From NCBI GenBank assembly GCA_004154925.1, contig QJNS01000027.1, positions 62,001 to 126,000 of the forward strand: a stretch of 64,000 nt of DNA. Direction: 5' to 3'. Source of the stretch: Monosporascus cannonballus (lineage: Eukaryota > Ascomycota > Sordariomycetes > Xylariales). A program made the translations under genes and the position numbers. Every line of letters starts with the position of its first letter. Positions within the stretch are counted from its first letter, which is position 1. Positions 1-9,284 of this stretch are shown here, piece after piece. The notes below the pieces were generated by a model. That model saw nothing but the letters and a program-made list of their open reading frames with translations, was not told the origin of the DNA and did not search any database.

Positions 1-1
1 G

Positions 2-259
2 TTGCCGGCGTACAACCACGTACAGGCCGAACAAGTCATGGAGGCCATGGGGGCAGCACAGGTTGGCGATCCCATCAAAGGCGCCGCCGCCATCTACACG
101 CTTGCCCACGTGCCTAACCCCCCGCTGCGGTGTCTTCTGGGTAGCGAGGCCTTTGCGGCGATGGAGGCGAAGTTGAAGCATTACGGCGAAACGTACCGAG
201 AGTTTGAAGGCATCGCGCTACCCGTCGACATAGATGAGCTGCCACAGGTGTTGCCATAG
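2..259 (+). CDS. Short-chain dehydrogenase/reductase, C-terminal fragment (5' end outside window)
   Basis: The reading frame is open from the window edge to a TAG at 257-259 and gives about 85 residues. The stretch GDPIKGAAAIYTLAH, followed by NPPLRCLLGSEAF and a charged helix, is the usual C-terminal tail of fungal classical SDR oxidoreductases, where it follows the Rossmann core and closes the substrate pocket. The nucleotide-binding motif and the YxxxK active site lie upstream of the window, so the substrate cannot be inferred. The frame has no ATG here, and the true start lies outside. The gene is convergent with the A-T-R reductase gene that ends at 579, with about 320 bp between the two stops. 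A role as tailoring oxidoreductase for the neighbouring metabolite genes is possible but unproven. Confidence 0.75.
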   Translation: MPAYNHVQAEQVMEAMGAAQVGDPIKGAAAIYTLAHVPNPPLRCLLGSEAFAAMEAKLKHYGETYREFEGIALPVDIDELPQVLP

Positions 260-578
260 CTGGATAGATAGATAGATAGTAGCCTCTGGTCAGGGTACAA
301 GGAAAGTTCTTCATGTGGAGGAGGTTTGGTCAACGGAGTGAATAGAAGCAAGCCCTGAATCAAACAAAGATCTCGTCAATAGTATATATATATGTATAGG
401 GCTCATAAAAGAAGTGATGAATTTGATTTGGTTCCTGAAGCAACCTATACATAACTAGATCGAGACCCCCCTATGGAGTTGGTCGCTAACGTAGTGTTCT
501 GACAATTCACCATGCCTACTACTATCTACGCCTGCCTGTAGCACCGACATCATTCCCTATAATCTAATGAAATTTTTT
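260..578. other. Convergent 3' intergenic region
   Basis: This is non-coding sequence between two convergent genes. It holds a short GATA microsatellite (about 263-279) just after the dehydrogenase stop and a TA-rich stretch near 380-400 that could serve 3' processing. No gene is seen. Confidence 0.6.
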
Positions 579-3500
579 TTATGCAAGCCCAACGTTGTCG
601 GGAAGTGTTTCCTCCTGCAGACCCCATTGTCTTAGCCACTTTACCATCATAGACTCGTCCACGGGACCTAGCTTCGCTAGGCACGGACTCAATTTTCTTG
701 TCCGTTCCGTTTGCAGAAGCGTCTGTCGGGCACCCCTTTGGTGACCGTCCTCCAGTTCCCGGAAGAAGTCCAGCAGCTTCAGGGCCGGGACGTCCGTGTT
801 CCGGTATTCCCGGCGTACGGGCGCCGATGTTTTGAGCAGCAGATGCAGCCATTCGGTAAATGGCACGATCCGCACACCGCCTAGACAAGACCGCACGGCC
901 GGGAGGAGCGTTTCCCACGAGACCGGATGCGGATTGGTCACGTTGAACAGCGCCAGCCTCCGGCGTCGCGGATCCGCCGGGTCCGCGGGGATATCCAAAG
1001 CCAACTCCACGATCACCTGGGCCGCACTGTCGACTGGGATCCAGTCCACCTCGTTCAGCAGTGGTATTGTTTCAGGAAGGGCGGCCAGGGTGTGCGAGGT
1101 TCGCACCAGACTGGGAAGCCATTCGTTGGTGTTCCAGGCGCCGCCATCATACATTGCGGGCCCGGCCACCTGGCCGAGCCGGACAGTGCCTCCCCGCAAG
1201 CCGCACTGGGAGCTCGCATAGTACAACAGGTCCGATGCAATGGCTTTGCTCTGCCCATACCCGTTGCTGGCCAACGACAGATCCGTGAAGTGTCGCTCCG
1301 GAATATGATAGAAGGGCTGTGCGAGGTCGATCTGGCGCCGCCAGTTGTTGACGGCGGCCGTAGAGGATACGAAAAAGAAATAGGGTCGGTGGGCGGCCTG
1401 GACGGCGAACTCGACTAGATTCACTACGCCTTGCATGTGCGGCTCGAAAAAGGACAGAGGGAAGTTGAAATTCACAGGCCACTGATTATGCAGAATGACG
1501 GTCACCCTGGATAAGATGTAGTCATAATCTACGGGATGGAGGCCCAGTAGGGGTTGGGAGAGATCCACCTGCATGAACCGAACATTGATCCTGGTGAAAT
1601 CTGTGCATAGTTCCCTTTCGGCATTGCCCTTCTGCTGGCGCTCGGCGGCATCCCCCCCGCGGTTGAGGCAGATAATTTCGTCCACATCGTTTCTTCGCAG
1701 CAGCGCATCAAGTAAGTAAGAGCCAAGATTGCCAGTGCTTCCGGTGAGAAGGACAGTAGTAGTAGGCGCTGGTGCCCTAGCCACGGGTATGTCCTCTCGG
1801 GAAGGTAGTTGTTGGCGGTATCGCTCGTAGACGTCCTGGAGAACCCCTACTTGGTCGAGAAAAGCGCCTGCCAGCGCGCCTTGTGGACGGCCCAGACTTT
1901 CGAGGAATGTGGTCATGGCGCGCGCGGTGGGATTGGCATAGACGGCTTTTTGGCTGATCCAGCTGGTTTCGAGGCGGAGATCAGGGGAGAACACGGAGGC
2001 CTTCAGAGTGGAAATGGCGCTTTGGATCTTGAGCGAATCAGCGCCGGCCTGGAAAATGTCCTCGTCCAACTGCAAAAGCCCGAACCCCGTCGTCTGTCGA
2101 TATACCTTGAGGACAAATTCTCGAAGCTCGTCGTGGCGCGTGATGTCAATCTGTGTGGCCGGCTTGGGGGTTTCAACTGAAGCGTCGTACAGGTCACGGA
2201 TCTCTGGCTCGAAAAGCTGCACAGTTTGGAGCCGCTTCAGAGTGCCCTTGGTTGTCCGCAGAAACTTCTTCGAAACGTCGGCTATGATGAGATGTGACCT
2301 GTGCAGCTGGCCGTGGCTAGGCGATGACGCATTGGCTTGCTCGATCAGGGGCCAGACAGCTTCTATGATTTGATTGTCGTCCAGCGTTTCCAACGGACGG
2401 TCCGCCAACTCCAAGATGGCGGCGGGCTGGGGACGCCCATTGCCGATATACATGGCCGAACTCAGAAACGGATGTGAGCCGATGAGGTCTTCATTCGAAA
2501 TGGGGTTTAGTTTTTCCCCGTGGGATAGGATAATGACATCGTCCAAACGACCCTGGTATTTCCAATGGTGAGGCTTGGTAGGGTGTTTGGAATACAAGTC
2601 TCCCGTCGAAAACCGAGCAAGCTGGCTGCCTCCGAAGATTGCCTGGAAATTCTGTTTATTGTCGTCTCTAACAAGAACCATTTCGAAGACGTCAGGTAGG
2701 CATGTGTGATGGAATTCATACCCGGACCAATCTGCGCCAAAGCAGAGATAATCCCAGTCGGTCGGATCCGTCAGGTGCGTGGTGAACACCACACATTCCG
2801 TAGATCCTATTTGGTTGCACAGATGGGTCTTTGTTGAGATGACAAGGCCTGCCTCTGGTCGTAGCGGCGCACCACCATAGAAGACGCGTTTCAGTCGTGC
2901 AATCTTGTCGAGTGCCGAGTCAGAGTCTGCGGCCTCTTGAAGTATGGATGGAGGTAAAATTGCGCTACCCATCTGTGTTCCGTCCAGGGCCTGCTCGATC
3001 GAAAGTAGGCTCAATGGCCTGGAGGGATTTGTAAAGACAACACTCATGTTCGGATTCAGGGGGAGCCAAATCCCCATGGAGAATCCGGCCATGTGAAAGA
3101 ACGGGAGAGTGATTAGAAATGGCGAGCACGATGCCATGGCCTGGAGGAAAGTGATTCGACCTTCCAAGGGGGGGATCCGCCACTGTGCATCAAACACAGC
3201 CAATTGGCCATGGGTAAGACTAACGGGTTTTGGCAATGATGTTGTTCCCGAGGTGTGCAGGATAAGACATGGGTCATCTTCAACTTGATCAAACGTTTTG
3301 TCATACGGGAAAGGAAGCATATCCTCGCAATTCAGCAAGTCTTCAAGATCTGGAACAGGAAAAGAAGTTATTTTGGGAAGTGATCGCAGATTGAACTTCG
3401 AACCATGCAAGAGAACCGTGCAATTTGTCTCCTGGAAGAGCTTGGCGTGGCCATCAGGGCTATTTCTGGGAGAGGTGAACAGAATCTGGCGAAGGTCAGC

Positions 3501-3818
3501 GTTCGGTGTAGCGAAAAGTCGTCATGGCTTGCCTTAAAGTACCCTGTAACCGCATTTTGCAGCTGCGCTGAAGAGAATCAGGTATCGTAAGTCGTTCGGA
3601 CCAATGTACGCGACCGTGTCAAAGGTTTCACGCGTCCCGAGAGTATTTTTCAGCCACCAACAGGCCTTATTCACAGCCTGGGCACAGCTCTGGAATGAGA
3701 CGTCGCGAAGTCCCTGGTCATCGGTAGCAAAGCTCACCCAAGGTCGTGTAGGACAGATTTGGGCGAGCTCGTCGATAGCGGATGGGATGGTCCTCCTACC
3801 ATAGGCAATGCTATTCAT
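579..3818 (-). CDS. NRPS-like carboxylic acid reductase (adenylation-thiolation-reductase)
   Basis: This is an A-T-R enzyme of 1060 aa in two exons, 3543-3818 and 579-3485. The 57-nt intron (3486-3542) has GTACTT at its 5' end, a GCTGAC branch-like site and CAG at its 3' end; splicing is phase 0 and joins GYR to ILFTSP. Residues about 1-520 form an AMP-binding domain with core motif LHTSGTTSLPKP near residue 168, FFHMAGFSMG and a later STGDL. A carrier domain has GADSL, with the phosphopantetheine serine near residue 576. The C-terminal half, from about residue 667, is a thioester reductase Rossmann domain with TGSTGNLGSYL and the catalytic YGQSK near 835. Family knowledge: such enzymes activate an aryl or alkyl acid as adenylate, load it on the carrier and release it reductively as aldehyde or alcohol. 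There is no condensation domain, so it does not make peptides itself. Its acid substrate is unknown. It may serve the adjacent NRPS locus or be independent. Confidence 0.9.
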
Positions 3819-4235
3819 GGTGCGCAGTATTTTGGGGAATCTGATACCGTTGAAACTGGTATGTATAATGTGGTGAGCAGCAAAGGCAATATGATTTCAT
3901 TAAAACATACTATGTCACACTATTTAGTTGTTGTATCTACCTACGGTTTTACTCGTGTTAGAATGTTGTGAAGAAGGGTTGATACCGCCATATATTTAAC
4001 TTCCTCTTTCGGAATAGCCGCCGAGACCTGCCATCACAAGCTTGTCCCGGTGGTAACCAGCCACCCGAAGTTTCTTGACAACAGGCGTGGTGATACCAAG
4101 CCAATGAATAGTCGGTATTCTCTATTGTACAATCCCAAGCAACGCAATAGGCATAGAGCTTGGTTAAATTCACCCCTGCCTCCGGCTCCGTTCTCCGCCC
4201 GTGAGTGCTTGTTTCTACAGGTCGAAGGGGTATAT

Positions 4236-4806
4236 TTTTAGCTTAAATACGAATTTATATATTAAACTAATTTAGTTGTATACTTTCATGTTATTAATCG
4301 TTTATGTTTCGCCTTTTCCGTATTTGCGTAGTGTTTACGTGTTCTTTTCGTAGTGTAAAATCGCAAGCATTATATACGATACGAATAAAATCTATTTTAA
4401 AACGTTAATATTGTTAATTACGTTTTTAAGGATTAGAAAAATGTTTAGGGGTGAAGTAACGCAAAAAGCAAAGCGGAGTCGTAGGTAAATTGCGGTGGTG
4501 GGGGGAGGGAGGGAGTGTAACGGCTGCACCTTATACCGCTGTGCCACCAGGGCAAAAGATCGATGGAATGATCGCAATTGTGGCAATCATTCTGGTGCTT
4601 ACAGCTGCATATACACTGGAGCTCTTACGGTGGACCAAGCCGTAACAGGGAGGGACGGGTTGGGTGGGACGGGTACCACCTTAACCGGAAGGTTTTGGTG
4701 GGTTTGGGGTGGGTTTAATAGTAAGTGCACCCCTCGCAGACCGTTGATGGAGACACGGAACTGACTGCCTGAATAAGGAAGGTCGGGTTTATATAACGCA
4801 CCCCTT
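4236..4806 (-). repeat. Dispersed repeat, copy 1 (inverted relative to the copy at 37382-37805)
   Basis: Read on the - strand, this segment aligns almost end to end with 37382-37805 on the + strand. Both have a GGGGTGC start and TTATATA, then the shared block CAGGCAGTCAGTTCCGTGTC, then GGGGTGCACTTAC, ACGACTCCGCTTT, CGTATCGTATATAAT and AATACGGAAAAGGC. This copy is longer because a 133-bp MITE sits inside it (4515-4647). The distal half is AT-rich and differs from its partner mainly by transitions, as after RIP. The family is not recognised; it may be a non-autonomous transposon or a transposon end. Confidence 0.8.
4515..4647. mobile_element. MITE, hAT-like (133 bp, with 8-bp target duplication)
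   Basis: The terminal inverted repeats are TGTAACGGCT (4516-4525) and AGCCGTAACA (4638-4647), 9 of 10 matching. Flanking 8-bp direct repeats GGGAGGGA lie at 4507-4514 and 4648-4655. The paired copy of the host repeat near 37520 lacks the insert and has a single CCCTCCCTG at the corresponding place, which looks like an empty site. On the - strand the interior has a tRNA-like D-arm, GCAC-loop-GTGC, around 4530-4555. A diverged copy lies at 8580-8713. The 8-bp duplication suggests the hAT superfamily, although the target is low complexity. Confidence 0.7.
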
Positions 4807-5057
4807 GTTCTTTGTTGTAATAATTGTATATATTATTATAATCGATCTCTTGAGTATGGCGTTTCGGGCACCTAATGCACACATTATTGATATTAAAATA
4901 AATTACCGTATCCGCCATATATTTATTGATAAATAATTCAAATCGCTCGCAATTCTATTTAGAATTGGTGGGAAAACGTATAAGTACAGTTGTGAAGGTG
5001 GTGGTGGAAAATGGGGTGTGGAGACTAAACCGAGACTGTTGCACCCAGACCGTACCA

Positions 5058-5145
5058 GCGAATACCAATAGCGCTGTTAGGGGTCGAACCCAACTCACTA
5101 AATAACCCACCTGGTGGCTTAGCTTGGCTACCTCAGCAGTGCATC
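5058..5145 (-). repeat. tRNA-like (SINE-type) repeat, copy 1
   Basis: On the - strand there is an A-box-like TAGCCAAGCTAAG (5118-5130), then 28 bp later a B box GGTTCGACCCC (5080-5090) that matches the GGTTCGANNCC consensus and lies in a T-arm-like hairpin. The tail CAGCGCTATTGGTATTCGCT is shared with a second copy at 36799-36885. No complete cloverleaf can be drawn, so it is called a tRNA-derived repeat rather than a tRNA gene. Confidence 0.55.
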
Positions 5146-5678
5146 TGCGGACTGTAACATTATTACCCTTACTTGTAGATGGTAGGGACGCGTTGCTTCT
5201 GACTCTCCCATCAAACTACCTACGCTGGCGCATCTTTGTCAGAGGGCTAGTTAGCCCGGTTCACTCTGGCGGGTGATCGGCAAGGAAGCGACTCGACCTG
5301 ATCTCGCCACTGTAGTGTAAATAGTGTACTACTAGTGTGCAAGTCAACCAGCAAGATCATGCCGAAATGGTCGCTCTGCATACCCCTACTAGAGACCGCC
5401 GCGGTTGAATCTGTCACTGCGCTACGGGCCTTTCGGCTCGGACCGTGACTGGTGTAGTTGCGACACAAGGGGCGGAGCAGCAAGGAGACGGGCGGGAGAA
5501 TGCCAACATGTACCAGCAGAACGATAGAAGGGGAATGCACTTATGTTGGTAAAAAAAAGTATTTTCTCTCTGAATGGCAAGGTTATTGGATATGTCATCG
5601 CTATGGAATTGGCTTTGTCGGCCTCCCTATTTTGACTCGTATTCTATCTATAGCCCATTGGCAACCCCACGAAAGCGG

Positions 5679-6791
5679 TTATAGGGGTTCCCGTCCAAGA
5701 GCTTTCAAGGCAGCGCGCGTATGGCTGTCTCTCAGCGCGTTGGCCTCGGTAGACGAGGCTAGCACAAAGTCGTACTTGAGAAGCTTGGACACACCTGGCC
5801 GCTTGTACTTGGCAGCTGTCTCGCTGTCCATCTCGAGGAGATCCACGACGAGCGAGTTTTTGACGCCGAACACGGCATCAGAGTCACGATAGTCAGAGCC
5901 CCGGAGATAGAGAGCACTAAGTACGGGGTGGTTAGTACGAATAAGTGGTGAATGGAATGGAATGTCATAACACTTACGTGATCAGATGATCGAAACCCTC
6001 TTTCTCGAACATGAAGTGAACATGAGCAGGACGGTATTCGTGCCGCCCAGAGAGCTTGAAAAATGTGCCCACGGGGCCGTCGCAGAGAATGGGGTAAGGG
6101 ACTGGGGTGATGGCATCAAAGTAGAATTCACCCTGATCGTCGCTGTGAAAGATGCCGCGTCCATCTGGCGCGCTGTGACTGGATTTCTCAATATCGTACT
6201 CGCCATTCGAGTCAGCCTCCCAGACATGGACCTGAACACCTGGAATCGGGTTGCCATTCGTATCTTTGACCGTGCAAAAAACGAAGAGTAGCTCGCCGTT
6301 TGCATCATGGGATATGGGATCACCGTTCGCCTTCTCCTCGGCCTCAGTACTGTGGAAAGGCCCGAGGATACTTCCTTGGGTCGCTCCGGGAGGCTTTGGG
6401 TGGTTGATCTCGTCAACAAGTGTCGAGAGACCAATGATATCACTAACTGTGATCAACTCCTAGAAAGAGAGAGGACTGTTACTCCAATGCAACATGTAGC
6501 GCATGGTTGGGGTATCGCATAACCAATTACCTTGCGGTTTTTGGTGCATATCTGACCGCAGGCTTCCAGCCAGTCAAGACCGGCTCGCCATTCGTCTGTC
6601 GTCAGTCTGGTCTCGCGTGCAAAGTCATGAATGTGCGTAATCAAACGCTCGAACACAAATTTCATGCGAGCATCAGCACCCTGTGAACAGAAGTTGATGA
6701 CGGTCTCGGTGATATTATCAATGTCGAGGTCTATCGCTGTTGGCAACGGAGGGTTTGCCGCGCCGTTAATAGTATTGTTTAACGCAGCCAT
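5679..6791 (-). CDS. Intradiol ring-cleavage dioxygenase (catechol or hydroxyquinol type)
   Basis: The gene has three exons, 6531-6791, 5978-6459 and 5679-5916, with introns 6460-6530 (71 nt) and 5917-5977 (61 nt). The second intron has GTAAGT, a TACTAAC branch site and TAG. The product is 326 aa, a normal length for the family. The N-terminal part (about residues 10-90) resembles the dioxygenase N domain. The catalytic core shows the four iron ligands expected of the family: Tyr175 (NGEYDIE), Tyr209 (PVPYPIL), and His233 and His235 (RPAHVHF). Family knowledge: these Fe(III) enzymes split catechols between the two hydroxyls to give muconic or maleylacetic acids. The start is taken at MAALNNT; an upstream in-frame ATG at 6920 would add 43 unconserved-looking residues. 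It lies between the A-T-R reductase and the giant NRPS on the same strand. It could act on a phenolic building block or be an unrelated catabolic gene. Confidence 0.88.
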
Positions 6792-7728
6792 GTGACGGAT
6801 GGTTTTGATCACAAACAACGAGAAATGGGAGTTTGCTATGTTATCCTCTTCATTGTATACATCTAATAAGCGGGATACCCCCCGTCTATATAAACGCTTT
6901 AGTATGGCGGACAGCCCCAACGAATTCAGGTAAGGTGTTCATGTCAATAACTAGGTTAAGGAGCTGATGGACGTGACAGCGGCAGTACTGCCAAATGGAA
7001 GCAGGGTGGAACGGTGCCGGAAATCTGCCAGGAATAACGAGTTCCAGTATAGGCTTAGTAGTTTAATTAATAATATTTGAATTTAACTGCTACCTGGAAC
7101 CTAGAGGTACTTATAGGTACCAAAGCAAGTGGACCCGGGAAGCTATGCATATGAAGGGTGGGGATAGTGGGGTGCTGGAAGGGTTGCTGCATAACAGTGG
7201 ATAGGTGCGAATCCTATAGCGCTAGCATGGGTTCGTTGCCCACTTTATGTGGGGGTTAGCTAATCCAAACACGAACGCTACTATAAGTGTAGGCAGTGTA
7301 GCACTTGCGTGATAGCGTCCTCGCTTAGGTACCAAGGTTGCTACATCACCCGCACTTCATGCCCGGCTGATCTTCACCCCCTGCCTGGAAAAAGCCCCTG
7401 TCCCGAAAGCGCCAAGTACATATACGGAGGGAACTTCTCGCCTGTAGAGATACGTACCCCCACCCACCAGTAATAGGTAGACACCTACTGTACGTGGTAA
7501 ACTGAGCCCCAGTCTTATCCGTTCGCAGCTCTAAATCTCACCCAAATCTCTAAAAACGCCTTATATTCCCCAGTTTATTCCGAGCCAATAGAAAATCGTA
7601 AAAATAGGCAGTTTTAAATCCTTTAACATATTGAAATGAAACTACGACATACTGTTTTTAGTTTCGTTTTATATCATATTGTTCTAATACAGTAGTTAGA
7701 GAAAATTTAATAAGATTTAGAACTAATC

Positions 7729-8379
7729 TATTATAACCCAACACGCTAAGGTTACGGGAAACGGTCGGGCCAAGAATGAAAAATCTCCCGATCTCCAGGG
7801 GAAAGAAATTACGTAACCGAAGTTGGTCGAACAAGGTCGGTTCGACCACATTCGTAAGATAATGGGTAGCTGAGGGCCAGGGTGAGGTGGCCCCCGACCA
7901 GTCGCAGAGCGTATTCCAAGAAGTGAGTGTATTAGGTTACTTCCATCTGGCGTTTCTTACTAGCTGCCAGATGGTTATTTGTACTGGCGCGTGGGTCTGT
8001 GGCTGGTCGGACACCAGCCGCAGCCCCATAGGAGCTGTATTCTCACAATTCGGCCATTGGTCAAATAAAGTCGGTTCGACCACATTCGACCATTAGGTGA
8101 ACAAAGTCGGTTTGACCACATTGGATTACTGGTCGAACGAAGATAATTCAACCAATTTCGACCATAATAAAATAGGCAGAAAACAGATAAAATATATACG
8201 CTCGTTAATTCCATAACCTAGATAACAGCAGCTTATAATACAACTTCGTTACCTAAGATATCTTTGGTATTACAAAACGTAACTAAATTATTCTTATTGC
8301 TCAGATTCTTACCATATTTCTGCCAACATAAACCCGTCGACTTAGGTTTAATAGTTGGTTAATTAGCCTAGCCGTCACA
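7729..8379 (+). mobile_element. Solo LTR of the Ty3/gypsy family found at 40-64 kb
   Basis: The left end, TATTATAACCC followed by AACGGTCGGGCC, matches the LTR starts at 40072, 47022 and 58127. The right half, with TGCCAACATAAACCCGTCGA and the end GCCGTCACA, matches the LTR ends at 46942 and 53816. Flanking 5-bp repeats are TAATC (7724-7728) and CAATC (8380-8384), identical except for one C-to-T change. No internal gag or pol sequence is present, so this is an LTR left by recombination. At 651 bp it is longer than the complete elements' LTRs because it carries a hairpin insert and about four 36-bp imperfect units with the theme GTCGGTTCGACCACATT. Confidence 0.82.
7885..8013. repeat. Hairpin-forming insert inside the solo LTR (MITE-like)
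   Basis: Outer inverted arms are GACCAGTCGCAGA (7896-7908) and TCTGTGGCTGGTC (7996-8008), near-complementary, and the match extends loosely outward. Inner arms CCATCTGGC (7943-7951) and GCCAGATGG (7966-7974) are perfect, with a 14-nt loop. The other LTRs of the family lack this segment. It may be a small foldback transposon; no clear target duplication is seen. Confidence 0.5.
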
Positions 8380-8579
8380 CAATCCTCCACTGCACAAAAG
8401 CCGCTTATATAACAGATAATCTAATACTATAATTTCAAAGAACGTTAATCCTATAAATTCCAATTAAAGTTAGCTATATTTCTATTTAATAATGAAAAAA
8501 GTCTTTTCTTCATGTATATTACTTTTATTTATTTTTTTCGATTTATTATTAAAGTAATATGCCTTTTTGAAATATGTAA

Positions 8580-8713
8580 GTGCGACGGTTTGGGTTCACC
8601 GTATCAGGCTCCAGTGTATATATGCAGCTGTAAGCACCAGGATGATTGTTACCAATGCGATCATTCCGCCAATCTTTTGTGCCCCTGGCGTTGCGGTATG
8701 GCGCAACCGCAAT
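8580..8713 (-). mobile_element. Diverged second copy of the MITE at 4515-4647 (opposite orientation)
   Basis: On the + strand the block CTCCAGTGTATATATGCAGC, then TGTAAGCACCAG, GCGATCATTCC and ATCTTTTG, matches the complement of 4515-4647. The ends, TGCGACGGTTTGG and GCGCAACCGCAATAG, are only imperfectly inverted. Relatedness is clear, but the exact borders are not. Confidence 0.65.
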
Positions 8714-8853
8714 AGTAAGTTTTATGATTTAGTATGACTGTTATGGTCGGGCGAACGGATAAGACTGGGACTTAGTGTAGCAGTGGGAGTGGTTATTGAT
8801 GTTGTACAGTGGAAGCAATGGAAGGAAACATTGTTCAAAGTAAGTACCTTTTT

Positions 8854-8883
8854 ACCTTACCTAAGGTTAAGGTGAGGTAAGGT
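8854..8883. repeat. Palindrome with 9-bp arms
   Basis: ACCTTACCT (8854-8862) and AGGTAAGGT (8875-8883) are perfect complements around a 12-nt loop, within a run of AGGTAAGG-type repeats (about 8845-8900). The function is unknown; it could fold in a transcript or simply be low-complexity expansion. Confidence 0.5.
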
Positions 8884-9118
8884 GAGGTAGTAGGTAATGT
8901 TAAAGGTGAAGCGTTTGATATAGCTTTCGTCTGTAGATTCGCCGACAAACAATACTATCGGCCTTTGTCCTCTTCATACACCTCGTGGTTAACAGCGGAG
9001 GCGACTTCCGTAATGATCACCCTAGTTTCCAGACGGTGGTTTGGTGAAATTCTTTTTTTTTAATTCTCCGGGCTTTCTGCCTCTATGATAGATACATGAA
9101 CTCATATTTTCAACAGTA

Positions 9119-9190
9119 ACAAAAGAAAAGAAAAAAAGGAAGGGAAAAGAAGAAGAAAAAGGAAGAAAAGGAAAAAGAAAAGAAACCAAA
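9119..9190. repeat. Polypurine tract downstream of the NRPS stop
   Basis: About 70 bp are almost entirely A and G on the + strand, so the NRPS transcript would read polypyrimidine here, about 95 nt past its stop. It is probably 3' untranslated or flanking sequence. Confidence 0.5.
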
Positions 9191-9284
9191 CTAGCTAAGT
9201 ACATTATGGGCTGAGGTGGGCGTATCCCCTCTTTCCTAGACTCTCTCCGTGGGACGCATGTGAACAGACTGCCAATAAGTACAC

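Larger units (their letters stand above)
3819..5678. other. Repeat-rich intergenic region upstream of the A-T-R gene
   Basis: This 1.9-kb stretch lies between the A-T-R gene start and the dioxygenase stop. It contains an AT-rich, apparently RIP-altered repeat (4236-4806) that recurs inverted at 37382-37805, a MITE inserted in that repeat, and a tRNA-like repeat near 5058-5145. The promoter of the A-T-R gene should lie in 3819-4235. I see no convincing gene; the short open frames here coincide with repeats. Confidence 0.6.
6792..9284. other. Repeat-rich intergenic region between NRPS 3' end and dioxygenase
   Basis: These 2.5 kb hold a solo LTR (7729-8379) with a hairpin insert, a diverged MITE (8580-8713), a palindrome (8854-8883) and a purine-rich tract (9119-9190). 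The dioxygenase promoter should lie immediately above 6791. Sequence around 6960-7600 shows no gene or repeat that I recognise. Confidence 0.6.

Noticed and set aside
4495..4764. 89-codon frame on the + strand
   Set aside because: It is formed by the MITE and the host repeat; the related copy at 8580-8713 does not keep the frame.
5058..5145. Functional tRNA gene
   Set aside because: A and B boxes are present, but no full cloverleaf or acceptor stem can be drawn, and a second copy shares a non-tRNA tail.
6792..6920. Upstream start for the dioxygenase at 6920
   Set aside because: The extra 43 residues do not look like the family's N-terminus, and the ATG at 6791 gives the expected length.
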